A stretch of DNA of 29,726 bases, taken from a virus. This document shows positions 16,054 through 24,489 of the stretch, piece after piece; positions within the stretch are counted from its first letter, which is position 1; the number at the start of each line of letters is the position of its first letter. The translations under genes and the position numbers were made by a program. The notes beneath the pieces are model-generated. The model searched no databases, was not told where the DNA came from, and saw nothing but the letters and a program-made list of their open reading frames with translations. The stretch is from positions 1 to 29,726 of the IMG/VR virus record IMGVR_UViG_3300031785_000038; one strand, 5' to 3'.

Positions 16054-17037
16054 CTAGAAAGATGAATCACTTAAATATCTTGTGAACATATCATTATCCA
16101 TTGTTTCAGTTGCTAATGAGAAGTCTGGTGTTGCTGTTCCAGCACTATCTCTAATATTACTATCATCAAAAGTAAATGAGTTCACTCCAATCAACTCATC
16201 GATGCTTGAATAAAACTTTTCTAATTCTACTGTAGTTAAATTTTGATATACATTAACTAATTGATTTAATCCTATTCTAACATCTGTGCCATTCGAATCT
16301 ATTAATAATGTTTCTTGTACAAATGGAATAGTTAAAGGAACTGAAGCTTCCGAAATTAATGACGGACCGGATAACACTGCTGAATCACTAAAAATTATTG
16401 AGTGATTAGAAGAATCACCAATTAAACTTAGTGTAGCTTCAGTATCTGATACAACCTGTCCTTCAAAATAAAAACCTGCAGGGTGTATGAACTTTTTATA
16501 TAATTCGTTCCACTTACTTACATCAATAGGTGTTTTTAACTGTAAACCAAATGTTTGAAACAACGCATTGTTTTGTATAAATTTTAAAGATTCAGTTCCT
16601 ATCGTACTTGCTGAATCACCAATATTAAATACAGATTCTTTGCCATAAACTACTTCTGCTTTGTTTTGAAAAAATAATCTAAAAAATTCTTCGGCAGAAA
16701 ATCTTGAACCTTTCAATCTTAAAAATTGTGCGAGTCTTCGAAGTGCGAATCTTGTGTCAGTAAAGTTACCACCAGTTTCTAAGTTTGCTGCTAACTCAAC
16801 AACGTAATTATTAAGTAACTCATTAGGCATTTCGCCTATATCTTTTGTTGCAAATATTTGTTTTAAATCGTCGCCGAACGAATGATTAGCATCAGCAGAA
16901 TCTAAGAAGTCATAATATTTTTCTAAGAACGTTACTAAAGTTGGAAACTCGCTCGTAAAATATTCAGGTAATGTTTCACGTACCTTCCTTACCTGAAAGT
17001 TTTTTAACCTTCTTTTACTTTGAAAGTCTATTGCCAT
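16054..17037 (-). CDS. 7: gp7-like baseplate wedge protein, short form
   Basis: A 327-residue protein lying directly downstream of gp6, as gene 7 does in T4. Its first 190 residues match in outline the C-terminal part of T4 gp7: an opening helix before YFTSEFPTLVTFLEKYYDFL, then ALRRLAQFLRLKGSRFSAEE FFRLFF and KFIHPAGFYFEG. T4 gp7 carries the corresponding FYSTKGIEASYKFLFKVLY and RFVHPVGFGFIAI. T4 gp7 is 1032 residues, so the large N-terminal beta domains are absent. gp7 clamps the gp6 dimer and anchors gp10. It begins in the gp6 stop (TAATG). Homology is by motif comparison from memory; a firm call needs a profile search. Confidence 0.65.
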   Translation of the reverse strand: MAIDFQSKRRLKNFQVRKVRETLPEYFTSEFPTLVTFLEKYYDFLDSADANHSFGDDLKQIFATKDIGEMPNELLNNYVVELAANLETGGNFTDTRFALRRLAQFLRLKGSRFSAEEFFRLFFQNKAEVVYGKESVFNIGDSASTIGTESLKFIQNNALFQTFGLQLKTPIDVSKWNELYKKFIHPAGFYFEGQVVSDTEATLSLIGDSSNHSIIFSDSAVLSGPSLISEASVPLTIPFVQETLLIDSNGTDVRIGLNQLVNVYQNLTTVELEKFYSSIDELIGVNSFTFDDSNIRDSAGTATPDFSLATETMDNDMFTRYLSDSSF

Positions 17038-18866
17038 TATAAAGTTACCTGTGTATTTTGAAAATCAAGAACAGCAAGTGAATTTGATAAGCTTGTATCA
17101 ATATCAAGAATAAAATTTCTAAGAGGTCTTACTGTATTTTGATTTGCTGGTGTAATATTAAAACTTAGTTCATTACCTTCAAATCCTGTAGGTTTAAATC
17201 CTACTAGAGAAATAGTACCACTGTTTTGATCATATGATCCTATGTTATCCACTTCTACTGTTCCGTCAACTGATATTATTTGTAATTTATTTGAACTTAA
17301 TAAGTTTCTAATAAAACAAGTTTTATTGTTAAAAGTAAAGTTAGTACTTCTTACTATATAATCAGTTGCATTAGGTGAGGCTATTATAACTGGAAATGTT
17401 AAACTATAAGCTAATGATACGTTTAAAGTTGGAACAATTGCCTGTCTTAGTCTTACTTCCATTTTTGAGTTTAATATTGCAGGATCTAATGCATCAACTA
17501 AAGTTAATATGTTTGATCTTCTAAAAACTTTATTGAATTTTTTTAGATTAGTATCAAAAAAGTTATTAATAAGGTTTTGAACCTGTGATTGAATTGCTTG
17601 TGGTGTTGAACTTGTTAAATCAGGATCTAAGTTGAAAGTAGTTGTAAGGACCATGTTAGTAGTTATTGGATCAACAAAATCCGTATCTATTGACATTATT
17701 GCTAGATTGTCTGTTAATTCATTTTTAATACGATCTTTAACGTCTTGTTGACTATCTAAAGTAATATTATCTTTAAATTTAAGACCAATAAAAACTTTTC
17801 CGTATATTCTTGGAATGTTATCATTACCACCAAATGAAGTAACATCATCTAAAAATGCACCAAACTTTGTTTGTATCAACGCTTTGTAGTCTTCAGCAGT
17901 TACTAATCTTCTTTGAGATGAGAAAGCTATAGGTGCATTTTGTCTGATTGATTCTATACTTTCTTTAAATGCGCCACCTGCAGATGCAGCTTCTGTAATT
18001 ACAGTAATATTATATTGTACACCATTGACATTAACTATACTATCAGTTGTAAAAGTTGTAGCGCCATTAGCTGCTGTTCCTGCAGTTGATAAATAATCGA
18101 TTTCTATTTTATTACCTGCCACAGGTGCTTTACCAGTAGAAGTACCATCGCCAAATATGATTTCATAAAAGCCATTTGGTACTTCTTTTATTTGAAAAAA
18201 AGTTGAATCGTCTGTTATTCTTATTGCATCAGTAATATTAGTATAAGTATCAAAAGTACTTGATCCACTTGTTGGAAATACCTTTACTCTTATAGTACTA
18301 ATATCCATAGTAGAATCAGGTATAACGTAAATTTGTGTATCACTTGTATCACCAACAAAAAATGTTTTTAATTTTTCAGTACCTTCAAATACTGGTATTG
18401 AAGTGCCATCATCTTTATTTAAAAATTGATATGCGCCATTACCATCATCTGTTCCAATAAAATTTTCTCTTGTTCTAAAAGAATATGTAACGTCATCAAC
18501 TGATGCAGTAAAAGTAGTTCCTCTCGGAAGTTGAATCGTAGTTGGTCTATTACCACCAGTTACAAGAACAGAAAGATTTAAACCAGCTTGTGAAGAAGTA
18601 AATGAACGAGGTACGTATCCTAAACCTTCTGCAAGTGCAACTACAGAACTTCTTAATTGTGCTGTTTTTATAAATGATTCATTTAAAGCAAAGTTTGCTG
18701 TTAGTCCATTAAAATGTGTATTATAAGCTAAAACGTCTAATATATTACTAAGGCCTGATGCTTCAAAATCATAATCTTGAAATTCAGTTTGTTGTTTTAA
18801 AAAATCTTTTAATCGATTTTTTATTGTATCAAAATCTAGTTGTGTTGATCTTATTGTTGTTGACAT
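17037..18866 (-). CDS. 6: Baseplate wedge subunit gp6 (Baseplate_J-like)
   Basis: A 609-residue protein (T4 gp6 has 660). The N-terminal half shows STQLDFDTIKNRLKDFLKQQ, FEASGLSNILDVLAYNTHFN and ALNESFIKTAQLRSSVVALA, the classical gp6/baseplate-J opening. RRLVTAEDYKALIQTKFG and VDPITTNMVLTTTFNLDPDL belong to its core. gp6 forms the continuous ring of the inner baseplate that controls the change from high- to low-energy form. It overlaps gp25 upstream and gp7 downstream by one base each (TAATG), a coupled 25-6-7 unit under the promoter at 19332-19325. Confidence 0.92.
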   Translation of the reverse strand: MSTTIRSTQLDFDTIKNRLKDFLKQQTEFQDYDFEASGLSNILDVLAYNTHFNGLTANFALNESFIKTAQLRSSVVALAEGLGYVPRSFTSSQAGLNLSVLVTGGNRPTTIQLPRGTTFTASVDDVTYSFRTRENFIGTDDGNGAYQFLNKDDGTSIPVFEGTEKLKTFFVGDTSDTQIYVIPDSTMDISTIRVKVFPTSGSSTFDTYTNITDAIRITDDSTFFQIKEVPNGFYEIIFGDGTSTGKAPVAGNKIEIDYLSTAGTAANGATTFTTDSIVNVNGVQYNITVITEAASAGGAFKESIESIRQNAPIAFSSQRRLVTAEDYKALIQTKFGAFLDDVTSFGGNDNIPRIYGKVFIGLKFKDNITLDSQQDVKDRIKNELTDNLAIMSIDTDFVDPITTNMVLTTTFNLDPDLTSSTPQAIQSQVQNLINNFFDTNLKKFNKVFRRSNILTLVDALDPAILNSKMEVRLRQAIVPTLNVSLAYSLTFPVIIASPNATDYIVRSTNFTFNNKTCFIRNLLSSNKLQIISVDGTVEVDNIGSYDQNSGTISLVGFKPTGFEGNELSFNITPANQNTVRPLRNFILDIDTSLSNSLAVLDFQNTQVTL

Positions 18867-19309
18867 TATCTTAACCTCGTGAGATTTAATTCTGTTGTTA
18901 CAGTTTCATTAGTATTGACAACTTTAAAAGTAACAGTAACTTTAACCTCATGCGAATCATCACGTAATAATGTGGCAACATTTAAAACGTTAGCTCTTGG
19001 TTCAAATATTCCAATCGTTTGTATTATTCTTTCTTTTACTTCTTCGTCGTTGAAGTTTGTAGTTAAATTAAATAATAGAGAGTTTAAGTTACCACCATAA
19101 CGAGGCAAAAATGGTTTTTCAGCAAAGTTTGTCAACAATATATTTTTAACAGCTTGTTTTACGGCTGCAGCGTGCTCTTTTTTAAATATGTCACCAGATG
19201 GTCTTTTAGCAAAAGATAAATCTATATCTCTCGAAAACTTAGTTTTCGAAGTTATAACTTGTTGAGAACCTATATTCCCATCTTCTACTGCAAAAGCTCT
19301 TGTTGGCAT
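18866..19309 (-). CDS. 25: Baseplate wedge subunit gp25 (GpW/gp25 family)
   Basis: A 147-residue protein, close to the 132 residues of T4 gp25. The segment DIDLSFAKRPSGDIFKKEHA, followed by AVKQAVKNILLTNFAEKPF, then PRYGGNLNSLLF, and an EPRANVLNVATLLRDDSHEV strand are the gp25-family signature (conserved EPR core). gp25 forms the inner core bundle with gp6 and contacts the sheath-initiating ring. It is the first gene after a late promoter; the predicted leader is only 10 bases with AAGGA at its 5' end. Confidence 0.92.
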   Translation of the reverse strand: MPTRAFAVEDGNIGSQQVITSKTKFSRDIDLSFAKRPSGDIFKKEHAAAVKQAVKNILLTNFAEKPFLPRYGGNLNSLLFNLTTNFNDEEVKERIIQTIGIFEPRANVLNVATLLRDDSHEVKVTVTFKVVNTNETVTTELNLTRLR

Positions 19310-19324
19310 ATTTTTCCTTTTTAC

Positions 19325-19332
19325 TATTTATA
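19325..19332 (-). promoter_or_regulatory. T4-type late promoter before gp25
   Basis: The minus strand reads TGTATAAATAGT in the 40-base gap between the needle gene and gp25. The predicted start at 19319 leaves a 10-base leader, AAGGAAAAAT, before ATG 19309, so the ribosome site would sit at the very 5' end of the mRNA. Confidence 0.78.
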
Positions 19333-19342
19333 CAAGTTCTAA

Positions 19343-19364
19343 CAATTCTTTATAAAGAGAATTG
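19343..19364 (-). terminator. Possible stem-loop at the end of the needle gene
   Basis: A 9-bp inverted repeat (CAATTCTTT paired with AGAGAATTG, one G-T pair) with a 4-base loop spans the stop codon of the needle gene, just before the late promoter for gp25. It lacks a clear U tract on the minus strand, so it may be a weak terminator, an mRNA 3' stabiliser, or nothing. Confidence 0.35.
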
Positions 19365-21404
19365 AGGCAATTCTTCATCTGTTCTAAGTACTTCTACTAA
19401 TTCATTTGTTGCTTGAGTAATATTATTATATCTCGTTTCAAATTCATTTTTATAAGTTACTTGATATGGTGGTATTATTTCTGGCATTGTTATTATTATT
19501 TGTACATTTAACGAATCATCTGGATTAAAGTTATCATAATCTAAAAACATTTTTTCATAATTTAAATTATCTTTAAAGTAAACTGCTAAATCAAAAGTTT
19601 TTTCAACAGCCATGTTTCCTTTATTATCAATTAATTCATACACCACTGTTCTTCCTCTTGACATTAAAAAGTTTATGCCATCACTCACATCTAAGTCTTC
19701 GCCAGATTCAGGTCTATATAATCCTTCAACAGGCACTAATCTAAAATTTTTAAATTGTGTTGGAGCATCAGATGAATTAATTAATTGTAAAACCCCTGTA
19801 TGTAACATATATTGTTTCGCTAATCTTAATCTTTCTTCATCTTCAAGTATATGAGTCAAAGTTACAGGATCACCATGAGGAGCTACAAATTTAGCCATAG
19901 TTATACCAGGTGCAAGTTTTGTTCTCATTGTTATAGGTAATCCTGCTGCAACTTGATTTACTGGATTAAAAGTTGGTGCTACATAGTAATCAGTTTTAAC
20001 GTTTGTTATTTTATCCGACTTATATAATTTTGCTGGATTTCTTGATCTGCCAAGTGGAACACTGCCTCTGACTGCTATCTTATCTTTACCAACTGTTCTA
20101 CCAGTAGCAGCTGGTGTCATTCTTGAAACATGTGGAGATAATACTCCATCAGTTATACATGCACCAATAAATGTTTCATTTCTTGCATTATTAGGATCTC
20201 TTAATTTTGATCTTACCTGCATAGTATTTAAATCTGTAGTTGATACACCGCCATAATGTTCTAATCTGTTTAACTTGTTAAATAATGCTCTGTCTTCATC
20301 AATCGATAATCTTTTAATTGCAACTGTAGAATTTTCAAGTGCACTATTCATTAATGTTTTAGTAGGTTGTTGAGTATTTTTATTCGTTGCTGTTGTATCA
20401 GTTGCGCTATGACCACCAGTACCTGCACCTGATCCTATTGCACCTGCAACCGCAGCTTTTGCAGATTGATTGGCATCAATTGCTTGAGTGGCAGTACCAA
20501 CTAAATCTCCTCTAAAAGTTGTTGAAGTCATCTCGGTTGAATTAATTCTAGGAATATGAGCCGTCTTACCATACATTACAATTTCTTCACCACCTATTGT
20601 TCCACTATCACCAGATACTGCTAAAGAAGAGGCTGCTAAGTTAATACTCTTAGAAGTAAAAGTAACTTCTTTCTCTGCTGTCATGAATAACGTTCCACCT
20701 GTATTATTATTCTGGTCTTCGCCTACAAATAAACTTTTTGATTTTTTAATAATATCATTATTATTACCGTGTACAAAATTCATTTTATCGCCACCTACAG
20801 TTTGCGATGTACCACCAAGTATTTGTTCTTCTTTGCTACCACCTATATCAAGGATATATCCTCTCTTAACTGTTTGTTCGACATCACCTTCACATTTAAC
20901 ATTAAAGTCTCCACCAACCTCAATATCGAAATCACCAGAAACTTTTAATTTTAAATTACCACAATAAACTAATTCACCATCGCCATCTACAATTACTTTT
21001 TCATCTCTTGCTGTTACTCTTACTGTATTGTTTGTAGAACCATAAACAACTGTACCATCTGCACGCATTTCAACGCCTGAGCCAGTCCTATGACGTATCA
21101 TTATTCTTTCACCATCAGGCGTATCATCTACTTCAATAACATGGCCTGATGCTGTTTCTTTTACTTCACTGTTTGGATATATGCTTGTCGGTTCTTTTTT
21201 TAATCCTAAATCTACTCCAGGGCACGAACCACTTACTTCAACATTTTTTCTTAATGTTCCTCTTGCAATGTTATTAACAGATGAAGCTTCTTCATATTCA
21301 ACTTTAGGAAATATTCCTAAAGGATCACTTTTTCCATTATCTCTTTGTTTAAGAGAGTTTGAAGCAGCTGTAGATAAAGTTTTTAACTCTTCTCTATTTG
21401 TCAT
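19350..21404 (-). CDS. Baseplate hub needle protein, gp5 C-terminal (beta-helix)-like
   Basis: A 684-residue protein. Residues about 75-260 match a gp5/VgrG-type triple beta-helix: YPNSEVKETASGHVIEVDDT, then ERIMIRHRTGSGVEMRADGT, then short strands such as GDFDIEVGGDFNVKCEGDVE. Neither an OB fold nor a lysozyme domain is present; these are in the gene at 23641-24489. A low-complexity Ala/Gly/Thr linker (about 310-350) joins a C-terminal domain (about 515-660). There VEGLYRPESGEDLD and SRGRTVVYELI recall, weakly, M15-type peptidase folds but without their zinc ligands. The start is ATG 21404, overlapping the upstream stop (ATGA). Likely the puncturing needle beneath the hub. Confidence 0.75.
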   Translation of the reverse strand: MTNREELKTLSTAASNSLKQRDNGKSDPLGIFPKVEYEEASSVNNIARGTLRKNVEVSGSCPGVDLGLKKEPTSIYPNSEVKETASGHVIEVDDTPDGERIMIRHRTGSGVEMRADGTVVYGSTNNTVRVTARDEKVIVDGDGELVYCGNLKLKVSGDFDIEVGGDFNVKCEGDVEQTVKRGYILDIGGSKEEQILGGTSQTVGGDKMNFVHGNNNDIIKKSKSLFVGEDQNNNTGGTLFMTAEKEVTFTSKSINLAASSLAVSGDSGTIGGEEIVMYGKTAHIPRINSTEMTSTTFRGDLVGTATQAIDANQSAKAAVAGAIGSGAGTGGHSATDTTATNKNTQQPTKTLMNSALENSTVAIKRLSIDEDRALFNKLNRLEHYGGVSTTDLNTMQVRSKLRDPNNARNETFIGACITDGVLSPHVSRMTPAATGRTVGKDKIAVRGSVPLGRSRNPAKLYKSDKITNVKTDYYVAPTFNPVNQVAAGLPITMRTKLAPGITMAKFVAPHGDPVTLTHILEDEERLRLAKQYMLHTGVLQLINSSDAPTQFKNFRLVPVEGLYRPESGEDLDVSDGINFLMSRGRTVVYELIDNKGNMAVEKTFDLAVYFKDNLNYEKMFLDYDNFNPDDSLNVQIIITMPEIIPPYQVTYKNEFETRYNNITQATNELVEVLRTDEELPQFSL

Positions 21405-23644
21405 TTAAATAATCCTTGTCTTATTTTTTTAGCAAGATCTGTGCTATTTGCTTTCAAATTAGATAGAAAATTATTTACCTGTCCACTATTTGTGTCGAAG
21501 TCTTTAATTCCAGTTTTTACACCTAAATCTGAAAAGCCTTTACTTGCGGCACCAAATGATTTATTTGCAGCATTTTGTATATCGTTATCTATATTTGATT
21601 TATTAGCTTCTAAATCATTCATCACATCTTTAAATTTTGCAATACCGGCATCTATTTCTTCTTGAATTTCTTCACCAGTTTTAGGATCTGTTCTTTCAAA
21701 TTTTTTAGTAATTCTTGAAGGATTAGTATTATTAATTTTAGTTTCTATCTCAGTAACAACCTTTTTTGGTATTAAATTTTTAGGTGGTTGAATTATTGCA
21801 AGTACTTTTCTATCTATAGTAGAATTTTCTTCATCTGATGGATCTTCAATTACTTGAAAATCAATATCAAACTTTTCTCTAACGGCGCCTACATCAAAAC
21901 CTGGTCCTGTTGACTGTTCCAATATTTCACTATCAGCATAAACATTTATTCCTGGAGTTATTTTTAATATCTTTCTGATAAAAAGTTCAAATGATTTATG
22001 TTGTTCAAAATTAACTGGATTATTTGGACCAGCAACAAACATAAACTCTAACCCTGTGTTTGCGTATTGATCACGTTCTGGATGTCTAACTTCATTAACA
22101 GGACGTCCTCTTTCAATTCTTCCGTCTGTTAAACACAAATAATGTGATTGAATACCAAACTTTGCAGATTGAAATTTCAATGTAAGCTCTGCTAATTCTC
22201 TTGCTTTTACTGGTGTTTCACCAGCAGCAATATTTCTTCGTATTAATTCTTCTTTATCTTCTATTAGCTTCTGCTCATGCAGTTTTTTGGCATTCATTTT
22301 ATCGGGCGGTCCATATCTATCATCACCTAAATATCCTACTGTTAAAACACTTATTGCATCATCTCTTAAAGAGTTAAGTCTTGGACTATTTGCTAATTCA
22401 TCAAACAATTCGTCATCTGTATCTATGAACTTAAATTCGTGTTTTGTACTATTTGCTCCATCAAAAGTTGAAGGTGAACCGGTAACAATTTCAGCAGCTT
22501 TTGGTTTGATTGTGGACGAAGTAAGTGATCCTTTTGGAAAAAATTTACCAACGTTTGTATCAAGTGATACTCTTCCAGTTACTTCATCTACTCCTTCAAC
22601 AAGTTTTGGAACAATTTTACCTTTAGGTAGTTTAACACCTTCAACAATACCAGGTATGCTTTGAGTAATACTAGGCAATCTTCCACTAAATATTCCTTTT
22701 AACTTTGCTAAACCATTTGCAAGGGCATTTGCACCTGAACGACTTGCACCTGGTATCAATCCATTTATATCAGTACTGAATCCTGCAAAGTTAAACTCAG
22801 GAGATTTATCTTTAATTTCTTGTCTTACACTTTTAACAATATTACTTGACGGTGTTTTTCCTTGAGACTTATCTGATATTGCTTCTCTTGCAGTAGTTAA
22901 AACTTTTGAAGTTATAGTTGAAGGTAAAACTTTTTCAGTTTCTTTTTTTATTTTTGTTTCTGACATTGTCGTGTGTTTCTTAAGCACATTAAAAAATGAA
23001 CCAGTACTTGCCATGGCAAAAACTGATTTATTTAAATTACCACTTGATTTCATATTTGTTTTTTGGAATAAACTTGACAATTCATTTTTAAGTGAATCTA
23101 CTTTATCAGCAGAACCGTCACCAGCACCCGGTAATAATTGCGCTACTGTAGGCCTGTTTCTAAAATCTAAAGTAGGTTTAGCACCACTTTGTAAACTTTG
23201 CAATCCGTTTTTTACTTCACCAGAATTATTCATCGAACTCATATTTGAAATAATATTTTTCATCTTTTCACTTTCGGCAGCTCCTTTTAAATCACTACCT
23301 ATTCCACCTAACATTACGTTTCTAAATTGTATCATTTCAGGCGTTGCTGTTTGTTGAAACTCTTCTTCGCTTATTTCTCTTATAAAATCAACAGCTATAA
23401 ATTCTTGTCTACCTGTTTGTAGTCTTATTGAAGTACCGTTAAATACAAACTTTGATGGATCGTTAAAAATGTTTTGTGATATAGCACCGGGATCATCAGC
23501 ATCTTTACGTGTTCTTTTTACTCTAAGACCAGTAAGCTGTGTAACTTTTATGTTTGGTGAAAATACAAATGTTATGCCGTCAAATGTACTTCCAGCGCCA
23601 TCGTTTCTATCTTTTCTTTTAATTTGTATTGAGCCACTACTCAT
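21401..23644 (-). CDS. Baseplate hub protein with degenerate amidase-like domain
   Basis: A 747-residue protein. Residues 1-100 are a beta domain (TFDGITFVFSPNIKVTQLTG, IRLQTGRQEFIAVDFIRE). Residues 110-400 are helical and Ser/Lys-rich. Residues about 430-592 follow the pattern of an Amidase_2/PGRP domain: GIQSHYLCLTDGRIERGRPV, NTGLEFMFVAG, then VYADSEI and GPGFD. Active enzymes have VxHWT, GHNDI and DPGFD at the corresponding points. Here only His501 remains, so cell-wall cleavage looks lost. The C-terminus (about 640-747) is a charged helical tail. It overlaps both neighbours by 4 bases (ATGA), between the lysozyme and needle genes, so it is probably a hub component. Location is firm, the amidase relation moderate. 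Confidence 0.65.
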   Translation of the reverse strand: MSSGSIQIKRKDRNDGAGSTFDGITFVFSPNIKVTQLTGLRVKRTRKDADDPGAISQNIFNDPSKFVFNGTSIRLQTGRQEFIAVDFIREISEEEFQQTATPEMIQFRNVMLGGIGSDLKGAAESEKMKNIISNMSSMNNSGEVKNGLQSLQSGAKPTLDFRNRPTVAQLLPGAGDGSADKVDSLKNELSSLFQKTNMKSSGNLNKSVFAMASTGSFFNVLKKHTTMSETKIKKETEKVLPSTITSKVLTTAREAISDKSQGKTPSSNIVKSVRQEIKDKSPEFNFAGFSTDINGLIPGASRSGANALANGLAKLKGIFSGRLPSITQSIPGIVEGVKLPKGKIVPKLVEGVDEVTGRVSLDTNVGKFFPKGSLTSSTIKPKAAEIVTGSPSTFDGANSTKHEFKFIDTDDELFDELANSPRLNSLRDDAISVLTVGYLGDDRYGPPDKMNAKKLHEQKLIEDKEELIRRNIAAGETPVKARELAELTLKFQSAKFGIQSHYLCLTDGRIERGRPVNEVRHPERDQYANTGLEFMFVAGPNNPVNFEQHKSFELFIRKILKITPGINVYADSEILEQSTGPGFDVGAVREKFDIDFQVIEDPSDEENSTIDRKVLAIIQPPKNLIPKKVVTEIETKINNTNPSRITKKFERTDPKTGEEIQEEIDAGIAKFKDVMNDLEANKSNIDNDIQNAANKSFGAASKGFSDLGVKTGIKDFDTNSGQVNNFLSNLKANSTDLAKKIRQGLFK

Positions 23645-24489
23645 TCTTCTGCCTCTTGAAATGAACCTATACCTAATTTATTAAATGTTTCTTGTGCAAA
23701 TGCGATTCTTGTTTTTGTGTGTGCAAGAGCTTTATTTGGCCTTTCATACTTATCCTGAAAAACTATTGTAGCCTCTTCAACGGTTTCAGTATTTCTTAAT
23801 TGTCCTAAGCCAAGAAAAGATTCTGTTTCTAATTCAAACTTTACAAATCTTAATTGTGCTTCCATTGTATTATAATTTAATCCGATTCTTGAAGAATATT
23901 GTACAAGTTTTTTAAATCTTTCACCTGCTGCTTTGGCTGGATTCCATTGTGCTATACCGAATGAATTTTCATCTTTAAATCCAGACCTTGCTAAAGGATT
24001 TATGTCACCGCCATTTGAAGTAGCACCAGATTCTACACAAAAATTACCTATCATACCACATGCCTGTTGAGGAGTAAAGAAACCTCCTATTGGTGAAACA
24101 AAAAAATTAAAAGCTTTTTCTATGTTTGTATTACCATCTAATTTTAAATTTATATCAGCTGTTGGTTGACTTACATCATTTCTTAAAGTTTCAATCTTAG
24201 GTATCGAACCAAGCACTAAAGGTAATTGAGAATCTTTACCATCTAAAAAAATACCGAAAACCTGTGCTCTATTTTTAAGTCTTGAGTTTCCACCTAGACC
24301 GGAACTGCCATCTTCTGTTACAGGAATATTTACTTGAGCCCAAGGTAAGTCTTCATCGGGTATATCAACAGTACTTTCACTGTGTACGCCATGAATTCTT
24401 ACTCTAACTCTATCTAATTTTAAAGGGTCATTGTTGCTTACAACTACTCCAATAAACCATCTAATAGAATCTCCATAATAAGCTTGCAT
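23641..24489 (-). CDS. 5: Baseplate hub OB-fold plus tail lysozyme, gp5 N-terminal-like
   Basis: A 282-residue protein. Residues 1-97 are a gp5/VgrG OB fold (RWFIGVVVSNNDPLKLDRVR, LPWAQVNIP, GIFLDGKDSQLPLVLGSIP). Residues about 122-275 are a phage tail lysozyme domain: QACGMIGNFCVESGATSNGG with Glu153 as the candidate catalytic acid, INPLAR, and NSFGIAQWNPAKAAGERFKK. It would cut peptidoglycan during penetration. T4 gp5 carries OB fold, a different lysozyme and the beta-helix in one 575-residue chain cut during maturation. Here the needle is a separate gene. It starts at the gp27 stop (TAATG) and overlaps the next gene by 4 bases. Confidence 0.85.
   Translation of the reverse strand: MQAYYGDSIRWFIGVVVSNNDPLKLDRVRVRIHGVHSESTVDIPDEDLPWAQVNIPVTEDGSSGLGGNSRLKNRAQVFGIFLDGKDSQLPLVLGSIPKIETLRNDVSQPTADINLKLDGNTNIEKAFNFFVSPIGGFFTPQQACGMIGNFCVESGATSNGGDINPLARSGFKDENSFGIAQWNPAKAAGERFKKLVQYSSRIGLNYNTMEAQLRFVKFELETESFLGLGQLRNTETVEEATIVFQDKYERPNKALAHTKTRIAFAQETFNKLGIGSFQEAEE

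Noticed and set aside
22287-22664. A 125-codon open frame on the plus strand inside the hub gene
   Set aside because: Antisense shadow of the amidase-like hub gene; no recognisable protein or start signal.
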